DNA of 64,000 nucleotides from Corallococcus macrosporus (GTDB lineage: Bacteria; Myxococcota; Myxococcia; Myxococcales; Myxococcaceae), in NCBI RefSeq assembly GCF_017302985.1, contig NZ_JAFIMU010000007.1, positions 186,001 through 250,000 on the forward strand, in the 5' to 3' direction. Below, piece after piece: positions 18,819-28,105 of this stretch (its first letter is position 1; every line of letters starts with the position of its first letter). The notes below the pieces were generated by a model. It did no database searches, was not told where the DNA came from, and saw nothing but the letters and a program-made list of their open reading frames with translations. The position numbers and the translations under genes are program-made.

Positions 18819-19748
18819 ATGGAGCAGGTGGCGCCGTATTTCACGTTCGCGGAGGTGGTGCGCACCGGCAGCTTCACGGTGGCGGCGCGCTCGCTGGGGC
18901 TGTCCAAGGCGACCGTGAGCAAGCAGGTGATGGCGCTGGAGGAGGCGCTGGGCGTGCGGCTGTTGCAGCGCACCACGCGCAAGCTGTCGCCCACGGCGGA
19001 GGGCCGGGCGCTGGCGGCGCGGTGTCAGCGGATGACGCAGGAGCTGGAGGCGGCGAAGGCGGAGGTGCTGCTGTTGCGCCGCAAGCCTCGCGGCCCGCTG
19101 CGCGTGAGCATCCCCATGTCCTTCGGGCTGCTGCGGGTGCTGCCCGCCATGCCGGAGTTCCTGGAGCGCTACCCGGAGATTGAGTTGGACATCCAGCTGG
19201 ATGACCGGGTGGTGGACCTGGTGGAGCAGGGCTTCGACGCGTGCATCCGCATCGCGCAGCTACCGGACTCGTCGCTGCTCGCGCGGAAGCTGGCGTCCAG
19301 CCGCCGCGTCATCTGCGCGACGCCCGCGTACCTGCACCGGCACGGCACGCCGCACCGGCCGGAGGACCTGCGCCAGCACCGCTGCCTCCAGTACACGTAC
19401 CTGGCCTCCGGCGCCGCGTGGCGCCTGCGCGGCCCGGGCGACGTGGAGTCCCTGGTGGAGACCACCGGCACGCTGAAGGCCAACAGCAGCCTGGCCCTGA
19501 AGACGGCGGTGCTGGGCCACGCGGGCATCGCGCAGTTCCCGCTCTTCGCCGTGTGGGAGGAGCTGCGGGACGGACAGCTCGTGGAGGTGCTGGATGATTA
19601 CACGCTCCCGGAGCTGTCCATCTGGGCCGTGCACGCGCAGGGGCGCACCGTCACGCCGAAGGTGGGCGCGTGGATGGACTTCCTGGCGCGGCGCTTCGCG
19701 GACGAGCCCGGGTGGAACCTGGGCGCCCAGGCGAAGCGCGGCGCCTGA
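18819..19748 (+). CDS. LysR family transcriptional regulator
   Basis: A 309-residue regulator. The winged helix-turn-helix is at about 1-65 (FTFAEVVRTGSFTVAARSLGLSKATVSKQVMALEEALGVRLLQRTTR) and the periplasmic-binding-like effector domain at about 90-295 (GPLRVSIPMSFG..., DACIRIAQLPDSSLLARKL). The sequence belongs to the CrgA/DsdC-like group of LysR proteins. The start is the ATG at 18819, ten bases after a strong GGAGGT site; a TTG at 18785 frame-mate upstream is not needed. It is divergent from the lipoprotein-SDR pair and convergent with the thioesterase gene (stops 2 bp apart), so its likely target is the SDR unit. Confidence 0.95.
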   Translation: MEQVAPYFTFAEVVRTGSFTVAARSLGLSKATVSKQVMALEEALGVRLLQRTTRKLSPTAEGRALAARCQRMTQELEAAKAEVLLLRRKPRGPLRVSIPMSFGLLRVLPAMPEFLERYPEIELDIQLDDRVVDLVEQGFDACIRIAQLPDSSLLARKLASSRRVICATPAYLHRHGTPHRPEDLRQHRCLQYTYLASGAAWRLRGPGDVESLVETTGTLKANSSLALKTAVLGHAGIAQFPLFAVWEELRDGQLVEVLDDYTLPELSIWAVHAQGRTVTPKVGAWMDFLARRFADEPGWNLGAQAKRGA

Positions 19749-19750
19749 CT

Positions 19751-20224
19751 TCAGCCCTTGCGGGTGTTGCTCTGCCAGTCGTGGCGCATGCGCAGCTTGC
19801 TCAACTGCGCGGACGCCACCTGCGTGCGCGCGCCGTCCGGGGCCAGCTTCCAGGCGTGGCTCTGGGTGAAGATGACGTTGCGGCCGCCGCGCAGCACGGT
19901 GGCCTCGAACTCCACCACCGTGCCCAGCGGCGTGGCGGACAGCATCATCGCGTTGAAGTTGCTGGTGAGCGCGTACTCGTCCGGCCCCAGCATGGGCAGC
20001 GTGGCCAGCATGCTGACCACGTCCAGCATGGAGTAGATGACCCCGCCGTGCAGCGTGTGGCTGAGGTTGTCGATGGCCTCCGTGACGCGCAGGCGGCACT
20101 TGCAGAAGCCGGGGCGCTGCTCCAAGAGCTCCAGGCCGCAGTAGCGCTGGTAGGCGTGCTCCAGGAGGGCGCGGGAGTGCGCCAGGGCGTGCTCGCTCAG
20201 GTCCGTCGTCGTGTCGTTCGTCAC
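19751..20224 (-). CDS. PaaI/hotdog-fold thioesterase
   Basis: A 157-residue single hotdog domain. The signature helix and strand RVTEAIDNLSHTLHGGVIYSMLDVVSMLATLP contains the HGG motif of PaaI/4-hydroxybenzoyl-CoA thioesterases, with the acidic catalytic residue in the following helix. It would hydrolyse an acyl-CoA thioester. The GTG start at 20224 overlaps the TGA of the acyl-CoA dehydrogenase gene (GTGA), indicating translational coupling. It is the last gene of a four-gene operon and probably releases the product as a free acid. Confidence 0.9.
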   Translation of the reverse strand: MTNDTTTDLSEHALAHSRALLEHAYQRYCGLELLEQRPGFCKCRLRVTEAIDNLSHTLHGGVIYSMLDVVSMLATLPMLGPDEYALTSNFNAMMLSATPLGTVVEFEATVLRGGRNVIFTQSHAWKLAPDGARTQVASAQLSKLRMRHDWQSNTRKG

Positions 20225-21306
20225 AGGGTCCGTCCGATGATGTCCAGCATGACTTCCCGGGCGCCGCCGCCAATGCCCAGCAGGCGCGCGTCGCGGTAGA
20301 TGCGCTCCACGCGCGAGGGTTCGACGCAGCCGTGCGCGCCGTGCAACTGCACCGCGTCGTGCGCGATGCGCTCCAGCACGTCCACGGCGGTGTTCTTCGC
20401 GATGGCGGCGCGTGCCGCCGTGAGCTGTCCTTCCGCCTGCCAGCGCACGGCCTGCTCCACGAAGACGCGCGCCACGGTCAATTCGGAGTGCCGCTCCGCC
20501 AGGCGCTGGCGCAGCACGGACTTGTCCAGGAGCGCTTCGGGCCCCACGCGCCGCTCGCGGCAGTGCTCCACGGTGTCGCGAAGGGCCAGCTCCGCGGAGG
20601 CGAGGGCCATCACCGCCAGGTTCAGCCGCTCCTGTTGCAGGCACTGCTGGAGGAGCCGTCCCGCCTCGCGGCCGTGGATGAGGAGGCGCGCGGGCGTGGA
20701 CTCGAAGCGCAGGGCCGCGAGCGGCAGGCTGCGCCAGCCCAGGCACGCCAGCCGCGTGTGGCTCAGGCCCGGGGCGTTGCCCTCCACCAGGAACAGCGCC
20801 AGGGCCCCGTCCAGGAGCGCGCCCACCAGGAGCAGGTCCGCGCGGCCGCCGTTGCAGATGAAGCGCTTGTCGCCGGTGAGCCGGTGGCCGTCGCCGTGGG
20901 GTTCGGCGCGGCACTCGAAGGCGCGCAGGTCCGAGCCCGCCTGCGGCTCGGTCAGCGCGAGCACGATGCTCTTGTCGCCCCGGAGCACGGAGGGCACCAC
21001 CCGGGCCGCCACCGCCGCGTCCGCGCCCTGCACCGCCTTGAGGCTGACGAAGTGGGAGCCGAGCCCCATGGTGATGCCCTGAGAGCCGCCCAGGGTCAGC
21101 TCCTCCACCAGCACCGCCAGCGCGCCCGGGTCGTCCGGGAGCCGCTCCGGGGAGTGCCCCAGCGACAGCAGGCCTGCCCTGCCCGCCTGCCGCCAGAGTG
21201 ACAGCGGGTACGCGCCGTCGCGCTCCCACGCGTCCACGTGGGGCCGCACGTGGTCGTTGACGAAGGTGCGCACCCGTCCCCGGAAGTCTTCCGTCGTGGC
21301 GTCCAT
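20221..21306 (-). CDS. Acyl-CoA dehydrogenase
   Basis: A 361-residue flavoprotein with the three-part acyl-CoA dehydrogenase fold: N-terminal helical domain, middle beta domain with the FAD/substrate motif LALTEPQAGSDLRAF, and C-terminal helical domain with QLHGAHGCVEPSRVERIYRDARLLGIGGGAREV, where the usual catalytic-base region of the family lies. It would oxidise an acyl thioester to the enoyl form, with electrons passed to ETF. Its ATG directly abuts the TAG of the monooxygenase gene (TAGATG), and its stop overlaps the thioesterase start, so it is embedded in a coupled operon. The substrate may be a carrier-bound amino or fatty acyl group. Confidence 0.92.
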   Translation of the reverse strand: MDATTEDFRGRVRTFVNDHVRPHVDAWERDGAYPLSLWRQAGRAGLLSLGHSPERLPDDPGALAVLVEELTLGGSQGITMGLGSHFVSLKAVQGADAAVAARVVPSVLRGDKSIVLALTEPQAGSDLRAFECRAEPHGDGHRLTGDKRFICNGGRADLLLVGALLDGALALFLVEGNAPGLSHTRLACLGWRSLPLAALRFESTPARLLIHGREAGRLLQQCLQQERLNLAVMALASAELALRDTVEHCRERRVGPEALLDKSVLRQRLAERHSELTVARVFVEQAVRWQAEGQLTAARAAIAKNTAVDVLERIAHDAVQLHGAHGCVEPSRVERIYRDARLLGIGGGAREVMLDIIGRTL

Positions 21307-22431
21307 CTAGAACACCGTGCTCTGGGCCAGCTCCTGGAAGCGCTGGACGATGGGCGCGAGCCTCGCGGGGGACACCTCTCCCTCCGGCTCGAAGTAGTAG
21401 AGCCGGGTGAAGTCGTTCATCACCTGGAGCATCTCCCGCGAGCGCCGCGCGGCGCGGATTTCATAGCGCTGGAGCGCCGCCTCCAGGCTTTCGTCGCAGT
21501 GCCCCACCAGGGCCTGCGCCAGCATGAAGCCGTTCTCCAGGCCCAGCGTCAGCCCGTAGCCCAGGGTGGGCAGCATCGCGTGGATGCTGTCCCCCAGGAG
21601 CACCACCCGGCCCCGGAACCACTGCCCCTCGCCCGTCAGCGCCTTGAGCTTGTGGGTGAGGATGTCCTCCTCGGGCGTCTGGCCCATCATCCGCAACAGG
21701 TCCTGGGGCAGCGGCGCGAACAGCTCCAGCAGCCCCTGCCGGTCCAGCAGCGGCTGGTTGCGGTGCTGGTAGGCCGCGAACCAGTAGCGCAGCGACGTGG
21801 CCTTGTTCAGCGGGTACGTCACCACGCGCGAGTGCCGCGACGTGAAGATCTGACACCGGTCCGAATGCAGCAGCGGCGAGTCGAAGTTCACCACGCCCCG
21901 GCTGGCGACGAGGCCCGTGTCATGGGGCACGAGCCCCGGGTTGACGAAGGAGCGCGTCGTGGACGACACGCCGTCCGCGCCCACCGCGAGGTCGAAGTCG
22001 AAGCGGTGGCCGTTGGTGAAGGTGAGGCGCACCTGGTCGCCCACGTTTTCCAGCGACTCGCAGCCCATGCCGTAGTGGATGTCGTCCTCGTCCAGGCGGT
22101 CCGCGAGCAGGCGGAAGAGCTCCGTGCGCAGGAACATCATCGCGGGCGCGGGCAGCCCCAGCCCGGCCGGGCGCACCGGCTGGCTGTGGACCAGCCGCCC
22201 GTGCTTGTCGTGCGTGTCCAGGAACTCGATGGGCTGCCCCCGGGAGAGGAAGGCGCGGTCCTTGAGCACGAAGCGCAGCACCTGCATGGCCTGGGGCCAG
22301 ACGTAGATGCCCGTCCCGGAGTCCCGGGGCCCCGTGCCGCGCTCGAAGACGACGCAGTCCACGCCCAGCCGCTTGAGCATGACGGCGCAGGCCAGCCCGT
22401 TGAGGCCCGCGCCGATGATGGCGACCCTCAT
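21307..22431 (-). CDS. FAD-dependent aromatic-type monooxygenase
   Basis: A 374-residue class A flavoprotein hydroxylase. The FAD Rossmann motif is N-terminal (VAIIGAGLNGLACAVML), the DG motif is near the centre (FDLAVGADGVSSTTR) and the GD motif follows (VVLLGDSIHAMLPTLGYG). Members hydroxylate aromatic or polyketide-type substrates using NAD(P)H and O2. The ATG overlaps the stop of the asparagine synthase gene as ATGA. The lineup with amide-forming, dehydrogenating and hydrolysing neighbours suggests tailoring of a small metabolite rather than catabolism. Confidence 0.92.
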   Translation of the reverse strand: MRVAIIGAGLNGLACAVMLKRLGVDCVVFERGTGPRDSGTGIYVWPQAMQVLRFVLKDRAFLSRGQPIEFLDTHDKHGRLVHSQPVRPAGLGLPAPAMMFLRTELFRLLADRLDEDDIHYGMGCESLENVGDQVRLTFTNGHRFDFDLAVGADGVSSTTRSFVNPGLVPHDTGLVASRGVVNFDSPLLHSDRCQIFTSRHSRVVTYPLNKATSLRYWFAAYQHRNQPLLDRQGLLELFAPLPQDLLRMMGQTPEEDILTHKLKALTGEGQWFRGRVVLLGDSIHAMLPTLGYGLTLGLENGFMLAQALVGHCDESLEAALQRYEIRAARRSREMLQVMNDFTRLYYFEPEGEVSPARLAPIVQRFQELAQSTVF

Positions 22432-24380
22432 GCCGCCTCCTCGCGGGCACTCCACAGGGGCTGGCTGGTGGACGCGCGCAGCGAGTACCGGTTCTGCAAC
22501 AGGCACAGGCTGGTCAGCTCCATCAGCATGGGGTCCAGCAGGCCCTGCTCATGCGCGCTCAGCGTGGGCAGCTTCTCCAGCAGGCCGCGCACGCGCGCCG
22601 GGTCGAAGAAGGGCAGCGCGTCCAGCTCCGAGCCGTTCAGCACGTCGCGCACCAGCTGGTACAGCCGGCCCTTCTGCTGGAGCGTGGCGGGCGGTGCGCG
22701 GAAGTAGTGCTTCTTGCGCTTGTAGAGGGCGTCCGGCAGGTACGGCCGCATGGCCTCGCGGAAGACGTACTTCTCCGTGGAGCCGCGCACCTTCATCCAG
22801 ACGGGCATCTGGCACGCCAGCTCCACCACGTGGTGGTCCAGCAGCGGCACGCGGCCCTCGATGCTGTGGGCCATCTCCATGCGGTCGCCCAGCGTGGTGA
22901 GCACGAAGTTGGGCAGGTACGACTTGGCCCACAGGTACATGGACTTGTGGACGGGGTCGCGCCCCTCCAGGTTGCGGTGATCCAACCGGTCGTAGAACTG
23001 GCGGTAGGGGTCGCTGCCCGCGAACTGCTCGCGGAAGTCCGGGCGGTAGAGCGCCTCCAGCGCCTTGAACCAGCCGGCCTGGTTGTCCAGCCAGGACACG
23101 CCGTGGGACAGCTGCTGGACCATCCAGTGGATGTCCTGGGGCATGTCCGGCTGGACATAGCCGTTCTCGCTCTCCTGGATGCGCTGGCGCAGCTTGGTGA
23201 CGAGCGCCGGGTCCTGCCGCTCCGGGTTGTACAGCAGCATGTCGCGGCGGAAGTGCGGGTAGCCGGCGAACACCTCGTCGGCGCCCTCGCCGGTGAGGAC
23301 GACCTTCATGCCCGCGTCGCGCACCGTCTCACTGAGGATGTACTTGGCCACGCCGTGCGCGTTGAAGAACGGCGTCTCGTTGTGCCAGAGCGCCTGCTCG
23401 AAGTGGTCCGCCAGGTCGTCCTGGGACACAGCCACGGTGTGGAAGCGCGCGCCGTTGTGCTCCGCGGCCAGCCGCGCGAACTTGTTCTCGTCGTAGTCAT
23501 CCATGTCCGTGAAGGACAGGTTGAACGCGTCCAGCGGCTGGCCGGACAGCTGCGTGGCCACGCCCAGCATGGCGGAGGAGTCGATGCCGCCGCTCAGGTA
23601 GACGCCCATGGGCACGTCCGCGCGCAGGCGCAGGCGCACGGACTGCTCCACCGCGGCGCGGATGGCCTCCACCATGCCCTGCTCGTCCGCGGGGTCCGGC
23701 GCGTCCTGGCGGGCGAACTCCATGTCCCAGTAGCGGCCGTGGTGCAGGCCGCCGCTGTCCGCCATCACCCAGCACCCGGGCTGCACGCTCTTCACGCCCT
23801 TGAAGAGCGTGTGATCGCGCAGGTAGAAGGCGCGGCTCGCGTACGCGTGCTCGTCCCACTCCGCCGGGACGCCCGCGGCCAGGAGCGCCTTCACCTCCGA
23901 GGCGAAGTACCAGGCGCCCCGGTGCTGCGCGTAGAACATGGGCTTGATGCCCATGCGGTCGCGCACGGCGAGCATCAGGCGGCGCTGCCGGTCGAAGAGC
24001 AGGATGGCGAACTCGCCGCGCAGCTGCTTCAGGCCCGCCAGGCCCGAGCGGCGATACAGGTGCAGGGCAATCTCGCTGTCGGAGTCCGTCTTGAACTGGC
24101 ACCCGAGCGCCTGGAGCTCGCGGCGGATCCGCTCGTGGTCGTACAGCTCGCCGTTGACCACCAGCGCGATGTCGCCCTCGTCCGCGACGATGGGCTGCCG
24201 GCCGTTGTCCAGACCGATGATGCTCAGCCGGACGTGGCCCAGCACCGCGCGGCCGGCCGGGTCATGCCACAGGCTGCGCTCGTCGGGGCCACGGTGGTGG
24301 AGGGTGGTCAGCGCGGTGAGGAGGCTCCGCTCGTCGAAGCCGGAGGGGGAACGCTGGTAGACGCCAATGAATCCGCACAT
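22428..24380 (-). CDS. asnB: Glutamine-hydrolysing asparagine synthase family protein
   Basis: A 650-residue two-domain amidotransferase. Cys2 (MCGFIGVY) is the glutaminase nucleophile, with RLSIIGLDNGRQPI and NGELYDH of the class II glutaminase domain. The synthetase domain has the PP-loop SGGIDS at 263-268 and LTGEGADEVFAGYPHFRR. It makes Asn from Asp, or in secondary-metabolite clusters amidates or cyclises another carboxylate. Bacterial AsnB is usually near 550-650 residues, so the length fits. The start at 24380 is fixed by the required N-terminal Cys2. Being first in a coupled operon with a monooxygenase, an acyl-CoA dehydrogenase and a thioesterase argues for a specialised, biosynthetic role. 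Confidence 0.93.
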   Translation of the reverse strand: MCGFIGVYQRSPSGFDERSLLTALTTLHHRGPDERSLWHDPAGRAVLGHVRLSIIGLDNGRQPIVADEGDIALVVNGELYDHERIRRELQALGCQFKTDSDSEIALHLYRRSGLAGLKQLRGEFAILLFDRQRRLMLAVRDRMGIKPMFYAQHRGAWYFASEVKALLAAGVPAEWDEHAYASRAFYLRDHTLFKGVKSVQPGCWVMADSGGLHHGRYWDMEFARQDAPDPADEQGMVEAIRAAVEQSVRLRLRADVPMGVYLSGGIDSSAMLGVATQLSGQPLDAFNLSFTDMDDYDENKFARLAAEHNGARFHTVAVSQDDLADHFEQALWHNETPFFNAHGVAKYILSETVRDAGMKVVLTGEGADEVFAGYPHFRRDMLLYNPERQDPALVTKLRQRIQESENGYVQPDMPQDIHWMVQQLSHGVSWLDNQAGWFKALEALYRPDFREQFAGSDPYRQFYDRLDHRNLEGRDPVHKSMYLWAKSYLPNFVLTTLGDRMEMAHSIEGRVPLLDHHVVELACQMPVWMKVRGSTEKYVFREAMRPYLPDALYKRKKHYFRAPPATLQQKGRLYQLVRDVLNGSELDALPFFDPARVRGLLEKLPTLSAHEQGLLDPMLMELTSLCLLQNRYSLRASTSQPLWSAREEAA

Positions 24381-24820
24381 AGCAGGGCCGCTTCCTTCAA
24401 ATGGATATGTGTGTCCGTCAGCGCGCGAGACCCCGGGAAAGGCCTTCGACGGCTGGTCTGGCAATGGATTGCGAAACGGCTGGAGGAGCTGGCGCGTTCT
24501 CAGCCATGCCCCGGTCCAGCGAAGCTGTTCAGGCGGTCATCGAGTGCTTCCGGTACCGCGACAGTCTCTACCCATGATTCCCCCTCTGAAGCCCGGCCCA
24601 CGGCGATCCATCGGCGGATGGTCTCACCGCGACCGACGGCCATTGGACATAACATCATCAAAAACAAATCGATAGCAGAAATCTCGTAACAACCCTCTTA
24701 ACGAGGCAGCAGAAATCACCTGATGCAGATAACGCCTGTCTTGGTTCTACAGCTCATACACAGACATGCATTCACACGAGGATTGAGCCCGGGGCCCGGG
24801 CGGGGTTTGGTACGTCCTCC
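24381..24820. other. 440-bp intergenic region with an AT-rich core
   Basis: No gene seen. The stretch 24640-24780 is strikingly AT-rich for this genome (CATCATCAAAAACAAATC, AATCTCGTAACAACC). It lies between divergent genes, the asparagine synthase operon to the left and a membrane protein to the right. It must hold at least one of their promoters and may be foreign DNA or a nucleoid-protein binding region. Confidence 0.6.
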
Positions 24821-25936
24821 ATGGAAGGCCCCGGCACCCTTGTCCGACATCCCGCTACGCGGTGGGCGCTGCTCGCCCTGCTGTCGCTGCTCCTGCTGTC
24901 CGCCGTTCCCCTGTCCGGGGTGACGTCGCGGGGGACGCTGAAGGAGGGCTACACCGATCACGTCCGCCACCCGTACGTGGTCTGGGTGGGGCTGCATCGC
25001 GGGCTCCAGGCCCTCTACACCGCGCCGCTGGGCGAGCTGCGCGAGGGCATCCCCTACCGGCAGGCCCTCGACGAATGGCTGGACGTGCCCTACGTGTATC
25101 CGCCCGGGGCGCTGGTGCTCTTCCTGCCCCTGGCGCTCGTGGGCGAGTGGGTGCCCATGTCGCCCCTGGCCTTCGGGCAGCTGTGCCTGCTGTACCTGCT
25201 CGTGTTCGCGCACGGGGCGCTCTACGCGGCGCTGCGGCTGCTGGACGGGCTCCCGGCGGGAGGCCGCTGGGCGGTGGGGTTCCTCTGCTGGCTGGAGCTG
25301 ATGCGGCTGGCGCTCTACGGCCAGTATGACGGCGCGTGGCTCGTCTGCGGGGTGCTGGCGCTGGCGGCGCTCGCGAAGGACCGCCCGGTGGTGGCGCTCC
25401 GCTGGCTGGCGGTGGCGGCGCTGCTGCACTACCGGGCGCTCGTCCTCATCGCCGTGGGCGTGGTGGCGCTGTGGCGCGTGGTGCGCGGGCGGCCGGCGCG
25501 CCAGTGGCCGTGGGGCACGCTCTTCGGAGTCGCGGCGGCCGGGGTCCTCTGCGTGCGCACGTTCCTATGGATGGCGCCGCTGGCCGCCCGGACGGACGCG
25601 GCCACGCCCTCCATCCTGGGCGAGCCCGGCACGGTGGCCCTGGTGATGGGCCTGAGCGTGGCGGTGCTGGCGCTGTCCTGGCGCGGGGCGGATGGCCTGG
25701 TGACGGCATCGGTGGGGCTGGGCGTCGTGCTCGCGGTCATCGACACGCGCCACTGGTGGCATGCCTCCGCGCTGATGCTGGTGCCGCTGACCGTGGGCGT
25801 GCTGCGAGTGCCACGCTGGCCCACGGCGGTGCGCCTGGGGCTCGTCGTCTGGGCGGGGGTGCTGGAGATGGCCGTGTGGTACGGCAATCCCCTCTGGCTG
25901 TTCCGGGACCTCAACCGCTTCCTGCGGCTGGTGTGA
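24821..25936 (+). CDS. Polytopic membrane protein, possible GT-C type glycosyltransferase
   Basis: A 371-residue integral membrane protein with about nine or ten hydrophobic helices. The first extracytoplasmic loop (about 35-85) carries charged residues and YVYPPGALVLFLPLA, and a second region has LYGQYDGAWLV. The Asp-containing first loop and the GQYDG motif recall GT-C polyprenyl-phosphate mannosyltransferases (DUF2029/PIG-M-like), but the similarity is by eye only. It is a single gene, convergent with the WD40 lipoprotein (5-bp gap). Confidence 0.65.
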   Translation: MEGPGTLVRHPATRWALLALLSLLLLSAVPLSGVTSRGTLKEGYTDHVRHPYVVWVGLHRGLQALYTAPLGELREGIPYRQALDEWLDVPYVYPPGALVLFLPLALVGEWVPMSPLAFGQLCLLYLLVFAHGALYAALRLLDGLPAGGRWAVGFLCWLELMRLALYGQYDGAWLVCGVLALAALAKDRPVVALRWLAVAALLHYRALVLIAVGVVALWRVVRGRPARQWPWGTLFGVAAAGVLCVRTFLWMAPLAARTDAATPSILGEPGTVALVMGLSVAVLALSWRGADGLVTASVGLGVVLAVIDTRHWWHASALMLVPLTVGVLRVPRWPTAVRLGLVVWAGVLEMAVWYGNPLWLFRDLNRFLRLV

Positions 25937-25941
25937 CGCCG

Positions 25942-28023
25942 TCAGCGGTGCTGGAGGAGGAAGCGGGCCTCGTCCCACACGAGCCCGTAGCGGCGCAGGA
26001 GGTCCTCGAGGCCCGCGCCCGCCGGGGGCGGATGGGCGATGGACTGGAAGCGGATCAACTGAAGCGTCCGGTCCGAGGCCGCGGAGACGAGGAGCGCTCC
26101 GTCCGGGGAGAACGCCAGGGCCGACAGGAAGCCCTGCTGCCCCGTGACGGTCCCCAGCGGCTCTCCGGAGGGCAGGCCCCAGACCTTCACCACCTCCTCC
26201 ACGCCGGACGACGCCAGGAAGCGCCCGTCCGGTGACACGGCCAGGGCCAGCACGCCCACGGTGTGCGCATCCAGCGTCCGCAACAGCCGGCCCTCCTCCA
26301 CGTCCCAGACGCGGATGGGCTGCCGCATGCCCGCCGTCACCAGGTGGGGCTCGGAGGGCGTGAAGGCCACGGCGCGCACGGGCTCGCCCATGTCGAGCCG
26401 CAGCAGGGCCTGACGGCGCTCCACGTCCCAGGTGCGCACCGTCTTGTCCGCGCCGCCGGACGCGAGCCTGCGCCCCGTGCTGTCGAAGGCCAGGGTCCAG
26501 ACCTTGGCCGTATGTCCCTGGAGCAGCCCCACGGGCCGGCCGTCGGCCACGGACCAGAGCTGGATGTCCGGGTCCCCCGCCACCGCGACGAGCGTCCCAT
26601 CCGGACTGAAGGCCACCGCGCGCACGGAGCCCTTCACCCCGGGCAGCTCCAGCAGCACGCGTCCCGAACGCGCCTCCAGCACCAACGCCTTGCCCTTCAG
26701 CGTGCCCACCACCAGGCGCTCGCGGTCCGGGCTCACCGCCAGGGACACCGCGGCCTCCGTGGCGCCAGACTCGGAGGCAGGCGTGCTCGTGTCCGCGAGG
26801 TGCCACCGCCGCCAGCCGTCCTCACCGCCTGAGATGAGCTCACGGTCCTGGGTGAACGCGACCGCCTCCACCCAGACGGAGTGCCCGCGCAGCAGCGCCT
26901 CCGCGGGGACCTCCGGCCGGCGCCACACGTCGAGGACTCCGTCCATCCCGCCCGAAGCGAACGTGCGTCCGTCCGGAGCCAGGGCCACGCTCATCACGGC
27001 GGCGGGGTGCGCATCCAGCCGCTCCAGCAGCGCGCCCCCGGGCCCCTCACTGAGCCGCACGCTCCCGTCCCACCCTCCCTGGACCAGGAGCTGGAACGCG
27101 CCGTCGATGGCGGCGACGGAGACGTTGCCGGAGTCGCGCAGCACGTCCACGAGCTGCCCCGACCGCGCATCCCAGAAGCGCACGGCGCGGTCGCCCGCCG
27201 CCGTCATGATGCGCTGTCCGTCCGAGGAGAACGCGCCCGCCTCCACCTTCTCCCCATGGCCCACGAGGCGGTGGACCTCCTTGCGCGACGTCAGGTCCCA
27301 GACCCGGGCGCTCCGGTCCGCGCTCGTCGACAGGAGCCGTCCGCCCTCCGGAGAGAAGGCGACGGCGATGACGTTGTCGTCATGTTCGAAGCGCAGCGTT
27401 TCAGCACCGGTCGCGACGTCCCAGACGCGGACCGCATTGTCCAGGCCACCGGAGGCCAGCCGCCCTCCGTCAGGAGAGAAGGCCAGCCCGAGCACCACGT
27501 CGGTGTGCCCCGGAATCACCGCGTGCTGCCGGCCCCGGCGCCAATCCCAGACACGGATCTCCCCGGGTCTGCCCGCGGAAGCCAGCCAGCGTCCGTCCGG
27601 GGAGAAGGCGACGGCGTGGACCTCGGCCGTGTGTCCCCGGAGCTCCGCCAGCAGCTCGCCGCGCTCCACGGCCCAGAGCCGCACGACGGAGTCGTAGTGC
27701 CCGGAGGCCAGCACCCGGCCATCCGGCGTGAACGCGAGGGCCAGCACCGAGCCCGTGATCCGCTGCGACCAGCGCAGCGTGGAGGCATGGTCCACCGCCC
27801 GGCCCAATCCCCACTGCGCCGCGAGCGAGTCCCGCGATGCGCGGGCCAGCGCGAACGACGCCGCCGCCACGCCCCACTGCCGTGACTCGGTGGCCGCCTT
27901 CCCCTGCGCCTCGTGGACGCGGGCGCGCAGGTCCCGCTCCGTCGCGGTGTCCGGCGCGTCGCCACCAGAGGGCCGGTGCGCCGAACAGGAAGCAAGCAAC
28001 AGCGCGAGACACCACCACCGCAT
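25942..28023 (-). CDS. WD40-repeat lipoprotein
   Basis: A 693-residue predicted lipoprotein: signal and lipobox (LALLLASCS, lipid Cys near 13), a short helical stretch with tetratricopeptide-like character (AAASFALARASRDSLAAQWGLGRA), then about 14 WD40-type repeats with the recurring pattern V-x-A-V-A-F-S-P-D-G...LAS-G...V-x-V-W-D. Fourteen repeats fit two seven-bladed propellers. Repeats 6 and 9 are degenerate. Such propellers act as binding platforms; exposure on the periplasmic side or cell surface is implied by the lipobox. The ATG at 28023 is the one followed directly by the signal sequence. Confidence 0.9.
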   Translation of the reverse strand: MRWWCLALLLASCSAHRPSGGDAPDTATERDLRARVHEAQGKAATESRQWGVAAASFALARASRDSLAAQWGLGRAVDHASTLRWSQRITGSVLALAFTPDGRVLASGHYDSVVRLWAVERGELLAELRGHTAEVHAVAFSPDGRWLASAGRPGEIRVWDWRRGRQHAVIPGHTDVVLGLAFSPDGGRLASGGLDNAVRVWDVATGAETLRFEHDDNVIAVAFSPEGGRLLSTSADRSARVWDLTSRKEVHRLVGHGEKVEAGAFSSDGQRIMTAAGDRAVRFWDARSGQLVDVLRDSGNVSVAAIDGAFQLLVQGGWDGSVRLSEGPGGALLERLDAHPAAVMSVALAPDGRTFASGGMDGVLDVWRRPEVPAEALLRGHSVWVEAVAFTQDRELISGGEDGWRRWHLADTSTPASESGATEAAVSLAVSPDRERLVVGTLKGKALVLEARSGRVLLELPGVKGSVRAVAFSPDGTLVAVAGDPDIQLWSVADGRPVGLLQGHTAKVWTLAFDSTGRRLASGGADKTVRTWDVERRQALLRLDMGEPVRAVAFTPSEPHLVTAGMRQPIRVWDVEEGRLLRTLDAHTVGVLALAVSPDGRFLASSGVEEVVKVWGLPSGEPLGTVTGQQGFLSALAFSPDGALLVSAASDRTLQLIRFQSIAHPPPAGAGLEDLLRRYGLVWDEARFLLQHR

Positions 28024-28105
28024 GGGGCTCCTCCCTCGGGCGTAGAGCCTCCGCGCCCTGGGCCCGGGACCGTACCCCGGAGCCGGGAGGAAGCCATGCC
28101 CGCGC

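Noticed and set aside
22551-24689. A 712-codon plus-strand open frame
   Set aside because: Antisense to asnB, which has Cys2 and the SGGIDS loop.
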